Notes: generated by a model not told the origin, from the sequence alone. A DNA stretch of 64,000 bases from Lutimaribacter pacificus (GCF_900142185.1 NZ_FQZZ01000007.1:124001-188000), one strand, 5' to 3'. Positions 8,713 to 17,627 are shown, numbered from the stretch's first letter. Program-made: numbers and translations.

Positions 8713-9380
8713 CCCAAAGAGAAACGCTGGAAAACTGGCAGCGTGCCGGGCGCACGGTTATCCACGAGGCCGATGCGAAGGATCTGCTGCAACGGATTGG
8801 AATCCCGGTGCCCCGACGTGACCCCGACCACGGGCGCTGTGTCGCCAAGCTGTGTCACGATGACTATCCGCATAAGTCCGATCACGGGCTCGTCCGTTTG
8901 GGTCTTTCCCCCGACGAGGCGAAACAGGCCGCCGCGGAAATGGCGGAACGTTTTGCGGGCGGCACGGCGCTGATCGAGGAAATGGAAGAAGGGTCCGTGG
9001 CCGAATGGATTATCGGCTGCAAACGCGACGACACCTTTGGTCCGATCGTTCTGGCCGGTCCTGGCGGCATCCTTGTAGAACTGATTGATGCCGCCGAAAT
9101 CAGGCTTGCGCCCGCCACCCCGCAAACTGCCGCGGCCATGCTGCGATCGGGTCCGGGGGCGCGGTTGCTGACTGGACTACGCGGCGCAGAACCGGCCGAC
9201 AAAGATGCCCTGGCAGACCTGATTTCACGCATATCTGTTTTCTTTGCCGAGAACGCCGATCTGATCTCGGAAATTGAAATCAACCCTGTGATGGTTCGGG
9301 CCGACGGGAAGGGATTGGTCGCCGCCGATGCCTTGATCGTTTTGTCATCAAAGGCGGACGGACAGGAGAAATCAACGTGA
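8709..9380 (+). CDS. ATP-grasp (beta-like) subunit of ADP-forming acyl-CoA synthetase
   Basis: It supplies ATP binding and phosphoryl transfer to the CoA-ligase subunit encoded just upstream. The 223 residues are about the size of one ATP-grasp domain. Visible marks are VAKLCHDDYPHKSD (His55 and Lys56, matching LHKSD in the fused enzyme), FGPIVLAGPGGILVE, and EIEINPVMV near residue 196. It overlaps the upstream gene by ATGA and the downstream hotdog gene by 4 bases, so translation is probably coupled. Confidence 0.87.
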   Translation: MTQRETLENWQRAGRTVIHEADAKDLLQRIGIPVPRRDPDHGRCVAKLCHDDYPHKSDHGLVRLGLSPDEAKQAAAEMAERFAGGTALIEEMEEGSVAEWIIGCKRDDTFGPIVLAGPGGILVELIDAAEIRLAPATPQTAAAMLRSGPGARLLTGLRGAEPADKDALADLISRISVFFAENADLISEIEINPVMVRADGKGLVAADALIVLSSKADGQEKST

Positions 9381-9877
9381 TACGTCACCCTTTTGGAGAG
9401 TTGTCACTTGGCCAGACCGGCATTTCGAGCGGTCGGACGATGACCGAAACCGATGTCGTCAATTTCTGCATGTTGACCGGGAACTGGCTGGAACTTCACT
9501 CCAACGTCGAGCACGCCAAATCGTCTCTGTATGGCCAGCGCCTCGTGCAGGGCAGCCTCGTGTTCTCGATCGTCAATGCGATGATCCCCTTCGACAGTTC
9601 CGTGCTGGCCGCTTTCTATGGCTGTGACAAGCTACGCTTTTTGCGGCCCACTTTTATCAACGACACCCTTTGGGCCCGCACCGAAATCATCGACCTGAAG
9701 GACCATGACGAAAGGCACGGCGTCGTGACCAGCAAACTGGAAGGCATCAACCAGCGGGACGAAACGGTCCTGCGCTGCGAGTTCAGCCTGCTGATCCGCA
9801 AGTCGCGTCTGGATCGCCCCGGAGAACCGGCCAAAATCCGTGCGGCGCACGACAAGACACAAGGACAGAGCGCATGA
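9377..9877 (+). CDS. MaoC-like hotdog protein with altered catalytic motif
   Basis: It is a single-hotdog protein of the MaoC/enoyl-CoA hydratase 2 type, 166 residues. The start codon is GTG at 9377, overlapping the previous stop (GTGA), with AGGAGA upstream. The hydratase motif normally reads D-x-N-P-x-H. Here the segment is TGNWLELHSN, so the aspartate is replaced by asparagine while the histidine remains. Hydratase activity is therefore uncertain; a thioesterase-like or binding role is possible. It sits between the ATP-grasp subunit and an ACAD in one tightly packed operon. Confidence 0.82.
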   Translation: MIRHPFGELSLGQTGISSGRTMTETDVVNFCMLTGNWLELHSNVEHAKSSLYGQRLVQGSLVFSIVNAMIPFDSSVLAAFYGCDKLRFLRPTFINDTLWARTEIIDLKDHDERHGVVTSKLEGINQRDETVLRCEFSLLIRKSRLDRPGEPAKIRAAHDKTQGQSA

Positions 9878-11016
9878 ACTTTCTGACACCCGAGCAAGAG
9901 ATGTGGCGCGCCACCGTCGAGCGTTTCGTCGACGAAGAGATCGGCCGCGATTATATCCGCAATTGCGACCGCGAGCGCAAATACCCCTACGAAGCCTATG
10001 AAAAAGTGGCCAAGCAGGGCTGGCTCGGCATCCTGTTTTCAGAAGAGAGCGGCGGTCTTGGCGGTGACATCATGGATTATGCCCTGATGTGCGAAGGGTT
10101 GGCCAAATACGGCTTTGACTTCTCGACCGGGTTGATGGTGGCGACGTTCACCGCGATGAATGTCGAGAAATTCGGCACGCCCGAGCAAAAAGAGCGGTAC
10201 ATCCAGCCCTTCCTCAATGGCGACATCCGCTTTTCGATCTCGATTTCCGAACCGGGCGCGGGGTCGGATGCGGCATCGACAAAGACCCGCGCGCGGCGCG
10301 ACGGCAACGGCTGGGTCGTCAACGGGCAGAAACTGTGGTGCTCGGGCGCTGCGGCCGATAACGCAATCCTTGCAATGCTGACCCGGACCGACCCCGACGC
10401 GCCCAAACACAAGGGGCTGTCGGTTTTCCTGATCCCCAATGACACCGAAGGTCTGGACATCCGCAAGCTGCCGACCATGGCGCGCCGCGCAACCGGCACC
10501 ACCGAGATTTTCGTGGACGACGTGAAACTGCCGGCCGATGCGCTGCTGGGCACGGAAAACGATGGCTGGAAGATCATCACCGACCATCTGGAACTGGAAC
10601 GCGTGGCCGTGGCCGCCGCCTATGTGGGCAATGCCCAGACAGCCGTAGACGATGCTCTGCGCTACGCCCACGAACGGATTCAGTTCGACAAGCCGATCTT
10701 CGACTTTCAGGTGATCCGCCACATGCTGGCCGACATGCAGACCCAGGTCGATGCCGCCCGGCTGTTGGTTTATCGCGCCGCCAGCCTGGCCGCAGCCAAG
10801 ACGCCCTGCACGCGAGAGGTCTCGATGGCAAAGCTCTATGCCTCCGAGACGCTGCAGACGGTGACGCGCAACGGAATGCAGATCCTGGGTGGCCACTCGA
10901 TGCTGCCCGAAGCAGATATGGAGCGGTATTTCCGCGAAGGGATGCAAAGCACCATCGGCGGCGGAACCTCGCAGATTCAGCGTACGCTCATCGCCAAGAC
11001 CATGCGCCCGGGCTAA
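9874..11016 (+). CDS. Acyl-CoA dehydrogenase
   Basis: This FAD-dependent acyl-CoA dehydrogenase has 380 residues. It has GWLGILFSEESGGLGGD in the N-terminal domain, the flavin motif SISEPGAGSDAAS, LWCSGA, a middle beta domain, and FDKPIFDFQVIRHMLADM. The C-terminal family motif is GGGTSQIQR, with glycine where MCAD has its catalytic glutamate. Members with glycine here usually carry the base elsewhere. It overlaps the MaoC gene by ATGA and is followed after 47 bp by the thiolase-like gene, so dehydrogenation, hydration and carbon-carbon cleavage are plausibly encoded in order. Confidence 0.92.
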   Translation: MNFLTPEQEMWRATVERFVDEEIGRDYIRNCDRERKYPYEAYEKVAKQGWLGILFSEESGGLGGDIMDYALMCEGLAKYGFDFSTGLMVATFTAMNVEKFGTPEQKERYIQPFLNGDIRFSISISEPGAGSDAASTKTRARRDGNGWVVNGQKLWCSGAAADNAILAMLTRTDPDAPKHKGLSVFLIPNDTEGLDIRKLPTMARRATGTTEIFVDDVKLPADALLGTENDGWKIITDHLELERVAVAAAYVGNAQTAVDDALRYAHERIQFDKPIFDFQVIRHMLADMQTQVDAARLLVYRAASLAAAKTPCTREVSMAKLYASETLQTVTRNGMQILGGHSMLPEADMERYFREGMQSTIGGGTSQIQRTLIAKTMRPG

Positions 11017-11063
11017 CAGTTCGGGGCGCACCGGGACAGCCCGACAAGAAGGAGAAAGAGCAT

Positions 11064-12236
11064 ATGAAGAACGGACGAGAACCGGTGGTCGTCGGCATCG
11101 CCGACGCGCCGCTGAAGGACGGCAAGTTCGTCACCAAGGCTTCGGTCCTTGGTCATGCCGCATTTGTGGCAAAAGCCGCCGTCGAAGAAGCAGGACTGAA
11201 GTTGAGCGATGTCGACGGTCTTCTGACGGCCGGCATGTGGGGGGTCCCCGGCCCCGGCCAACTGGCCACGGTGACGCTGGGCGAATATCTGGGCATCATG
11301 CCGACATTCGTCGATGGCACGAATATTGGCGGTTCGGCATTCGAGGCCCATATCGCACATGCCGCCATGGCTCTTCGCGAAGGCTATTGCGAGGTTGCGC
11401 TGATTGTCTACAGCTCGGACCAGAAATCCCTGCGCAGCCGCAATCTAGGGGGTCGGCCTTCAGTCCTGTCCATGCAGCATGAAACGCCTTACGGAATGCC
11501 CACGCCTGTGGGCGGCTATGCGATGGCCGCACAGCGCCATATGCATGAATTTGGCACCACGTCCGAGAATCTGGCCGAAATCGCCGTCGCGACGCGGAAA
11601 TGGGCACAGTTGAACCCCGAGGCGACGCGTCGCGATCCGCTGTCCATTGACGACGTGCTGTCCAGCACGATGATCTCGGAGCCGCTGCATCTGCTCGATT
11701 GCTGTCTCGTCACCGACGGGGCCGGCGCCCTCGTCATGACCACCGCCGAGCGGGCCAAGGACCTCAACACCCGTCCCGTCGCGGTCAAGGGCTATGGCGA
11801 GGCGCATACCCACTGGGCCATCGGCGAAATGCCGGACCTCGCCCGCCTGCTTCCCGCGCAAAAGGCCGGGGAACGCGCAATAAAAATGGCCGGGGTGAGC
11901 CATTCGGATATCGACCTGGTCGAGATCTATGACAGCTTTACCATCACCGTGCTGCTCTCGCTCGAGGCTCTCGGCTTCTGCAAGATCGGCGAAGGCGGGG
12001 ATTTCGTGTCGGGCCAGCGCACGGCACCAGGCGGGGCGTTCCCAATGAACACCAGCGGCGGCGGCCTCTCGGCGCTGCATCCGGGCATGTTCGGAATGTT
12101 CCTGCTGATCGAGGCCGTCCGGCAGCTTCGCGGCGAAGGCGGCGAGCGCCAGGTCAAGGGCGCCGAGACCGCTCTGGTGCATGGTACCGGGGGTACGCTT
12201 TCCTCAGGTGCGACCGTGATTTTGCAGAAGGGCTAA
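11064..12236 (+). CDS. Thiolase-fold SCP-x/Ltp2-type protein without nucleophilic cysteine (module A)
   Basis: The protein has 390 residues and a thiolase fold. In biosynthetic or degradative thiolases a cysteine sits before the SG that starts the N-terminal helix. Here that segment reads GTNIGGSAFEAH, with no cysteine. The C-terminal part keeps IYDSFTITVLLSLEALGF, NTSGGG, LHPGMFG and LVHGTGGTLSS. Known relatives with this pattern and a DUF35 neighbour are Ltp2-type retro-aldolases, which split a 3-hydroxyacyl-CoA. The DUF35 partner follows after 4 bp. The start ATG has GGAG upstream. Retro-aldolase activity is inference; an inactive or condensing thiolase-like role is the alternative. Confidence 0.85.
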   Translation: MKNGREPVVVGIADAPLKDGKFVTKASVLGHAAFVAKAAVEEAGLKLSDVDGLLTAGMWGVPGPGQLATVTLGEYLGIMPTFVDGTNIGGSAFEAHIAHAAMALREGYCEVALIVYSSDQKSLRSRNLGGRPSVLSMQHETPYGMPTPVGGYAMAAQRHMHEFGTTSENLAEIAVATRKWAQLNPEATRRDPLSIDDVLSSTMISEPLHLLDCCLVTDGAGALVMTTAERAKDLNTRPVAVKGYGEAHTHWAIGEMPDLARLLPAQKAGERAIKMAGVSHSDIDLVEIYDSFTITVLLSLEALGFCKIGEGGDFVSGQRTAPGGAFPMNTSGGGLSALHPGMFGMFLLIEAVRQLRGEGGERQVKGAETALVHGTGGTLSSGATVILQKG

Positions 12237-12240
12237 GACG

Positions 12241-12645
12241 ATGAGCATTGAAAAACCGCTTCCGGTGATCGACCATGACAGTGCCCCCTATTGGGAGGCC
12301 ACGCGCGAGGGCCGCCTCGACATCCCGCTTTGCGGCGATTGCGGCAAACATCATTTCTATCCCCGCTCTATTTGCCCGTATTGCCATTCCGACAATCTGC
12401 GCTTCAACACCGTGAGCGGACGCGGCAAGGTGCATACCTTCACCATCGCGCGCCGTCCGGCAGGGCCGACTTTCGCGGATGACGTGCCATATGTCGTGGC
12501 ATTGATCGAGCTGGAGGAAGGCCCCCGGATGATGAGCCGGATCCAGACCGGCGACCCCGAGAAGGTTCATATCGGGGCCAAGGTGGAAGTGACGTTCGTC
12601 AAGGCAACCGACGAAGTGACTTTTCCCTACTTCAAAATGACCTGA
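12241..12645 (+). CDS. DUF35 Zn-ribbon/OB-fold protein, partner of the thiolase-like protein
   Basis: A small protein of 134 residues. An N-terminal helix leads into a zinc ribbon (CGDCGK at about 31-36, then CPYCHSD), followed by an OB-fold with GRGKVHTFTIARR and MMSRIQTG. DUF35 proteins bind and position acyl-CoA for a thiolase-fold partner; in sterol side-chain degradation such a domain is required by Ltp2. Here the partner gene ends 4 bp upstream. It is the last gene of the operon, before a strong hairpin. Confidence 0.88.
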   Translation: MSIEKPLPVIDHDSAPYWEATREGRLDIPLCGDCGKHHFYPRSICPYCHSDNLRFNTVSGRGKVHTFTIARRPAGPTFADDVPYVVALIELEEGPRMMSRIQTGDPEKVHIGAKVEVTFVKATDEVTFPYFKMT

Positions 12646-12679
12646 GGCCAGAGGCACCGCCACTTCGGGGCCGAATGTG

Positions 12680-12723
12680 GAAGAGCCGTCGCAGAGGTTG
12701 TCTGCGGTGGCTCTTCGCTTTTC
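12680..12723. terminator. Bidirectional terminator between convergent operons
   Basis: A stem of 8 bp (GAAGAGCC/GGCTCTTC) continues, with wobble pairs, into a further 8 bp and a 5-base loop. The hairpin core is 12680-12716, followed on the plus strand by CTTTTC. It lies between the DUF35 gene and the converging TRAP permease gene. Confidence 0.8.
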
Positions 12724-12728
12724 GGAGG

Positions 12729-14672
12729 TCACCCGGCGCGGCCGGGCTGCGGTGCTCCGCGCAAAAACCGCCACGCCAAGAGCCCGGCCAGCGCCAGCCC
12801 ACCAACGATGTCGGCCGCAGGCGCGGCGTAAAACAGCAAGCCGGCAGCCGACAGGAACAGCAACCGGCCGATGACCGGCACCTTTCCACGAAACCAGCCG
12901 CTTGTGCCGACGCTGACGGCAAAAACCGCGGCGCAGGCCACGCCCATATCCAGTAGGATTTGCACCGTGCCGCCCTGGGCCAGTATGCCCGGCCGGAACA
13001 CAAAGAGAAACGGCACCACATAGATCGCTCCGGCCAACATCAGCGCGCGACCCGCCACCCGCCAGAAATTGGCCCCTGCCAGGGCGGCGGCGGCATAGAC
13101 ACTGGCGCAGACCGGTGGCGTGATGGCCGACAGGATCGCATAGTAGAAGACAAAAAGATGAGCCGTCAGTTCGGGTAGGCCAAGCCGCACGAGACTGGGC
13201 GCGGCGATTGCCGCCGCCAGCACATAGGAGGCCGTCGTCGGCACGTCCATACCCAGCAAGATCGCCAGCACCGCCGCCAGCAACAGGGCCACGATCAACC
13301 CCTGACCGGACACAGAGAACAACAGGTTCGAGACTTTGACCCCGGCACCCGTCGCCGTCAGAACCTTGACGACGATGGCGGCGCAGGCTAGCAGCGCGGC
13401 GATCATCACCAACGCCCGCCCTGCTTCGATCATCCCCTCATAGAGGTCGCGCGCCAGCTTGGCCCAAGAGGCCAGCACGCCCTGCTCTCTTCCGTCACGC
13501 GCGAACGGGCGCACCACCACACAGGCCAAAACCAGTATGATAACAGCACCGGCACCTGCAAAGCTCGGCGTGTAGCCGTTGAACAGGAAGTAGACCATCG
13601 CCGCGATGGGAAGAAACAAGGGAATTGACTTGTCCGGTGCGAGGAATTCCGCCGGTTCGGGCATTTCGCTCCTCGGTGTCGGTTGCAACCCTGTGCGACG
13701 CGCATAGAGATCCACCCCGAGCCATACCGCCAGGTAGTAGAGAAATGCCGGACCGATCGCCGCAACGACAATGTCGGTATAGGGAATGTTCAGGAACTCA
13801 GCCATGATGAAGGCCGCTGCCCCCATCACCGGCGGCGTAAGCTGGCCGGCGGAGGAGGCAACGGCCTCGACCGCCCCGGCAAAGGCCGGTGGATAGCGCA
13901 GCCGCTTCATCGTGGGAATGGTGATCGAGCCGGTCGCCATGACGTTGGCCACTGCCGAACCGGTCACCGTCCCGAACATCGCCGAAGACAGGGCACAGAC
14001 CTTTGCCGGGCCGCCATACGTTCGACCGGCGATCCACGTTGCCATTTTCATGAAAGCATCCGTTGCCCCGGTCGACAGCAGGAGCGCCCCCAGAAGCACA
14101 TAGATCACGATGACCCGTGCCCCGATATCCGCAAGGTAGCCGAACAGGCCGGTGGTCGAGCTGTAAAATGTCTCGACAGCGGTACGTGCCGAAACGCGCG
14201 GCGGGCGCCAGGCGCCGTCGATCAGGTCATAGCCGAAATAGAAATAGATCACGGTGCAAAGGGCCAGCAGCGGCAGGAACCATCCGATCACCCGGCGCGC
14301 GGCCTCGAGGGTCAGCAGAACAGCTATCAGACCTGCCGCCTTGTCGATCGGCCCATAGCGCACCATGATATCCGAAAAGCGATCCCGGTTCAGGATCACG
14401 TAGAGGCAAACCGCGAACGCCAGTAGTCCCAGCATGATGTCCACAGCCCGTTCAATCCCGCTTCGCGCACCGGTCCGCGAGGCGCGTGCCGCATAAAGAA
14501 AGAACGCGCCGCCGATACCGAAACCGATAAAGATCGGCCGCTGAACCAGCGGTTCGAACTGCCCGAATAAGGCATTGTAGAAATGCAGAGCGACGAATGC
14601 CGCCAACAATACTCCAAGCGCCTGCCCTCCGCGCCGTTCCCAATTGGGTATTGCGGTCGATGTCTGCGTCAT
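12729..14672 (-). CDS. TRAP transporter fused permease (4TM/12TM)
   Basis: It is an inner-membrane permease of 647 residues that joins the small and large TRAP subunits in one chain. The N-terminal third has about four membrane segments. The rest carries large-subunit marks such as FGTVTGSAVANVMATGSITIPTMKR and SSAGQLTPPVMGAAAFIMAEF, and LGMDVPTTASYVL with FYYAILSAITPPVCAS near the C-terminus. It uses an ion gradient and a TAXI-type periplasmic binding protein, encoded immediately upstream (14762). An intergenic hairpin separates the two. The C-terminal 100 residues are additional hydrophobic segments common in this subfamily. Confidence 0.93.
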   Translation of the reverse strand: MTQTSTAIPNWERRGGQALGVLLAAFVALHFYNALFGQFEPLVQRPIFIGFGIGGAFFLYAARASRTGARSGIERAVDIMLGLLAFAVCLYVILNRDRFSDIMVRYGPIDKAAGLIAVLLTLEAARRVIGWFLPLLALCTVIYFYFGYDLIDGAWRPPRVSARTAVETFYSSTTGLFGYLADIGARVIVIYVLLGALLLSTGATDAFMKMATWIAGRTYGGPAKVCALSSAMFGTVTGSAVANVMATGSITIPTMKRLRYPPAFAGAVEAVASSAGQLTPPVMGAAAFIMAEFLNIPYTDIVVAAIGPAFLYYLAVWLGVDLYARRTGLQPTPRSEMPEPAEFLAPDKSIPLFLPIAAMVYFLFNGYTPSFAGAGAVIILVLACVVVRPFARDGREQGVLASWAKLARDLYEGMIEAGRALVMIAALLACAAIVVKVLTATGAGVKVSNLLFSVSGQGLIVALLLAAVLAILLGMDVPTTASYVLAAAIAAPSLVRLGLPELTAHLFVFYYAILSAITPPVCASVYAAAALAGANFWRVAGRALMLAGAIYVVPFLFVFRPGILAQGGTVQILLDMGVACAAVFAVSVGTSGWFRGKVPVIGRLLFLSAAGLLFYAAPAADIVGGLALAGLLAWRFLRGAPQPGRAG

Positions 14673-14695
14673 GTTCTCTCCGAGAGCGGTAACGG

Positions 14696-14716
14696 CGGGG
14701 TGCCCGCAGCACCCCG
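14696..14716 (-). promoter_or_regulatory. Intercistronic hairpin between binding-protein and permease genes
   Basis: CGGGGTGC and GCACCCCG form a perfect 8-bp stem with a 5-base loop, just downstream of the TAXI binding-protein gene and 23 bp before the permease start. It has no T-run. Such hairpins often stabilise the upstream message so that the binding protein is made in excess over the permease. That role is inferred. Confidence 0.55.
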
Positions 14717-14761
14717 TCTGGATCAGCCTATGGCCGCCGTCGTGACGGCCCGCGATTCCGG

Positions 14762-15733
14762 TCAGCTTCCGGCCGCCTCTCTCCAGTAACGTTCCGCACC
14801 TGGATGATAGGGTATACCGGTCTCGATTGTGGCGACGGCATCGGCGGCGATGTCGTAATCCGCAAGCTGCGGCCAGGCTTCGACCAGCAGGTCCATGTTC
14901 TGGTGGATGCTGCGAGCGATGTCATAGGCGCTCTGGTCATCCATGACGCCGGTGCGGGTCAGGAAGAAGACGTTGAGCTTGGGTACCCGCATTTCCTCGG
15001 ATCCCGGAATAAGCCCTGCGGGAAGAGTCGTGAAACCGACGCCCTCCATGGCTTCTGTCGCCGCTTTCTCCTGCTCTTCGGTGAAGCCGATCAACCGCAT
15101 CTTGGTGCTTGTCATCAACTCTTGCAGGGTTGCATCGACAGAGTTTGCGGCCCCGTATTTGCTATAACCGATGATCTGGCGGTTCTTGATGCCTTCCACC
15201 GCGTCGCCAACGGCGCCATGCACCAGGTCCGCGTTGATATCGAACATGGACAGGACACCGGTCGTCAACGTCTCGGCCGCCGATCCGCGGATGCCGGGAT
15301 TGAACTTCTTTCCGTCCAGTTCGTCCAGCGTCGTCACACCAGACTCTTCGGTGACCGCGATCAGCAGGATCGAGGCGCTGTAAGGATAAAGCGCAACCGT
15401 ATCTGGGATTGCGTTACCTTCGAACTTGCCGGTCCCGTTTCTGGCGGAGATCAGAATGTCGGTGGTGGCAAGCCCAAGGTCGATCTCGTCGCGCGCCAGC
15501 CGCAGCACATTGTCCACGCTGGCCCCGGTTTCGATCACGCTGACATTGGTGCCTTCCATGCCGGTCTCGATCGCCTTGCTCATCGCAACCGAAATGGTGA
15601 AATGGCTCGACGTCGGGCTGGTCGTGCCCATCGTGAGATCCTTGGCAGATGCCGCGCCGCCAAGGGCTATCGCGCCCATGGCCGCGATAGCACCCACCGC
15701 CGCCCGGTATCCGGTCAACTTGCGTTGGATCAT
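14762..15733 (-). CDS. TAXI-family TRAP solute-binding protein
   Basis: This periplasmic substrate-binding protein has 323 residues. A signal peptide is clear (MIQRKLTGYRAAVGAIAAMG, with cleavage likely after AASA). The mature part has typical TAXI features, such as LTMGTTSPTSSHFTISVAMS and LDGKKFNPGIRGSAAETLT. Its permease lies directly downstream. Upstream on the same strand, 45 bp away, is the CoA-transferase pair, so uptake and activation appear to be one transcription unit. The ligand is probably an organic acid, but nothing in the sequence fixes it. Confidence 0.93.
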   Translation of the reverse strand: MIQRKLTGYRAAVGAIAAMGAIALGGAASAKDLTMGTTSPTSSHFTISVAMSKAIETGMEGTNVSVIETGASVDNVLRLARDEIDLGLATTDILISARNGTGKFEGNAIPDTVALYPYSASILLIAVTEESGVTTLDELDGKKFNPGIRGSAAETLTTGVLSMFDINADLVHGAVGDAVEGIKNRQIIGYSKYGAANSVDATLQELMTSTKMRLIGFTEEQEKAATEAMEGVGFTTLPAGLIPGSEEMRVPKLNVFFLTRTGVMDDQSAYDIARSIHQNMDLLVEAWPQLADYDIAADAVATIETGIPYHPGAERYWREAAGS

Positions 15734-15778
15734 TTTATCCTCCCGTTTTTGCCTTTAAAGTAACGTCAGCCCGGTCGC

Positions 15779-16546
15779 TTAAGCACGCAGGGCCCCCGAT
15801 GTATCGATCCGCTCTCTCAGAACGCGCAATTCTTCCTCCGTTGGTGGCCGCGTTTGCGGCACCTCGCCTCTGATCGCCAGATCGAACCCCGTATGACGCT
15901 GGACCTCTTCGGGCGTATTTCCCGCATGCACCGATTTCAGTCGCATTCGCAGCGTCGTCTTGTCGAAATCCATAACCGCTCGCGGTGTCACCACCAGGCG
16001 CGGTCCTTCATTGACCAGCCCGGCGTCGCGTTTCGCGGAAGGCCCGGACAGATGTCCGGGTATTGTGATGAAATCGACCGTTTCCACAAAGTTTCGCGCC
16101 GTATGCACGGTGGGGCAAATGTAATACCGCGACGAGGTGTGGCAGTATGACAGGTTTGCTGCCCCCGGCCCGCGCATCTTTGGTGCGTGCAGCGTGCCGC
16201 CGACGTGGTGCAGGTTGATGTTGCCGTACACATCGTGCTGCAAGCCACTGTGAAAGAAAAAATCCAGCCCGTGATGGCTGTGGCCGAACAACTCGATAAA
16301 GGTCTCGGCGGCCTCGCAGCGGCCGAGCGCACGATCGTCCAGCATCGACGGATACAAACGCCCCGGCTCGGGGTTGAAGAACATCTCGCCGCCGACCGTC
16401 AGGTTCGGTGCATGCAGCTCGCGGGCTAGCGCAATGGCCGCCATCGGCACCAACGCGGCTGCACCCGCCGCACCCAGTTCTCCGTCGGCCAGATCGCGGG
16501 CCAACACGACGACCATCTGTTCAATTGGGGAAACCGCTGCACTCAT
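15779..16546 (-). CDS. Class I CoA-transferase-like beta subunit
   Basis: The 255-residue protein belongs to the GctB/IpdB-like group of class I CoA-transferases. Visible segments include LTVGGEMFFNPEPGRLYPSM, GLQHDVYGNINLHHVGG and RLVVTPRAVMDFD. It overlaps the alpha subunit gene by ATGA. Members act either as CoA-transferases through a catalytic glutamate or, as known for IpdAB of steroid degradation, as ring-opening hydrolases. I cannot assign the glutamate confidently by eye, so either reaction is possible. Start ATG 16546. Confidence 0.82.
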   Translation of the reverse strand: MSAAVSPIEQMVVVLARDLADGELGAAGAAALVPMAAIALARELHAPNLTVGGEMFFNPEPGRLYPSMLDDRALGRCEAAETFIELFGHSHHGLDFFFHSGLQHDVYGNINLHHVGGTLHAPKMRGPGAANLSYCHTSSRYYICPTVHTARNFVETVDFITIPGHLSGPSAKRDAGLVNEGPRLVVTPRAVMDFDKTTLRMRLKSVHAGNTPEEVQRHTGFDLAIRGEVPQTRPPTEEELRVLRERIDTSGALRA

Positions 16547-17496
16547 TCGTTCCGTGCCTCGGCTTCGAGCACGGCGAAATACCCGGCTCCCCCGACCGCT
16601 TCGATGTAGTCGCTCTGGTTTTTCGGTCCGGTCACATGGCGGGCGATATAGGTGTCCAGCCCCGTGCTGTCGCCGGTCCGGGCGGCATCCCCCAGATCGG
16701 CGTAGGCGTCGATATGGTCCTCGTCCATCGCATAGTTGGGAAAGCTCGCGGTTGGGTGCGCGCCATAGGGCACCTCGACCACGGCATCGACATAATAAGA
16801 CGGCACGGTAACCCGCGAGGGATCGTCCAGAACGACCTCGTCCGGCACGATCCGGTCCACGCTGGCAATGACCATGTCAGACGCGCGTGCCATCAGCTGA
16901 TCGGCGTAGACCATCGTGCTGAGATGGCGCAGGTTTCCCCAACGGTCGGCTTCCTGCGCGTGCAAGAACGTCACTCTGGGGCGGATCGGCCCGACGGCGT
17001 GAATACGGCGGCCGGAGAACGGGCAGTCGATTTCGTGCAAAAGCGGGTTGTGCTTCAGAACGTCCGATCCGCGCAGCGCGTCGATTGGCTGGAACGGCAC
17101 GCCATGAGCCGACGCCATCAGCCCGCCCACCACGGTCAGCGCATCCAGCGCGTGCGCGGTCACCTGCCCTGCCTCGACCGCGCGGCGGAAATTGGGGCAA
17201 AGCCGGTTTTCCAGCGTAACGCCGGGAATAAAGACCTGTGCGACCGCGCCTGCCGCAATCATCAGGTCGACATCATACCCCGCGCCCGGCGAGGAATACA
17301 CATGCAGACCATCTGCGCCCGCGGCCAGCAACGCGCGCACCAGTGCGACAGGGCGGCTTTGCTTGAACAGACCACCGAGACAAAGCTCGGGGCGTTCTTC
17401 CAAAGCGCCTCGTGCCAGCCGGGCTGCGTCTTGCAGGCCTGTGACCTTGCTGCGACGTGTGGGTTTCGCTTGGCCTTCCATCGTTGGGCGTGCCAC
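16543..17496 (-). CDS. Class I CoA-transferase-like alpha subunit
   Basis: The 317-residue partner of the downstream beta subunit resembles GctA/IpdA. It has GALEERPELCLGGLFKQSRPVALVRALLAAGADGLHVYSSPG, a GPIRPRVTFLHAQEADRWGNLRH segment and a VVEVPYGAHPTASFPNY stretch typical of the family. The start is uncertain: GTG at 17496 has a ribosome site too close, and ATG at 17481 has one too far. It begins an operon that continues with beta subunit, TAXI protein and TRAP permease. A CACATATGTG palindrome lies 81 bp upstream. Confidence 0.82.
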   Translation of the reverse strand: MARPTMEGQAKPTRRSKVTGLQDAARLARGALEERPELCLGGLFKQSRPVALVRALLAAGADGLHVYSSPGAGYDVDLMIAAGAVAQVFIPGVTLENRLCPNFRRAVEAGQVTAHALDALTVVGGLMASAHGVPFQPIDALRGSDVLKHNPLLHEIDCPFSGRRIHAVGPIRPRVTFLHAQEADRWGNLRHLSTMVYADQLMARASDMVIASVDRIVPDEVVLDDPSRVTVPSYYVDAVVEVPYGAHPTASFPNYAMDEDHIDAYADLGDAARTGDSTGLDTYIARHVTGPKNQSDYIEAVGGAGYFAVLEAEARNE

Positions 17497-17576
17497 TCCG
17501 ATAGTGATTGCGCTGACCCATCCTAGTTGACGCTATGGGGTCCATCACCTTCCGACTAGCGCAAAGCCTGATCGAA

Positions 17577-17586
17577 CACATATGTG
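17577..17586. promoter_or_regulatory. CACATATGTG palindrome upstream of the CoA-transferase operon
   Basis: An exact 10-bp palindrome lies in the 131-bp gap between the permease gene and the CoA-transferase alpha gene. The same ten bases recur at 19483 and 24784, each before a catabolic operon. The likely binder is the nearby second IclR protein (23239), by position only. Confidence 0.45.
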
Positions 17587-17627
17587 GAAATGCTTGCGCC
17601 CGGTTCCTGACAGGCAATTGAGACCGG

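Noticed and set aside
10039-11031. 330-codon minus-strand frame
   Set aside because: It is antisense to a canonical ACAD, with low-complexity GC-driven composition.
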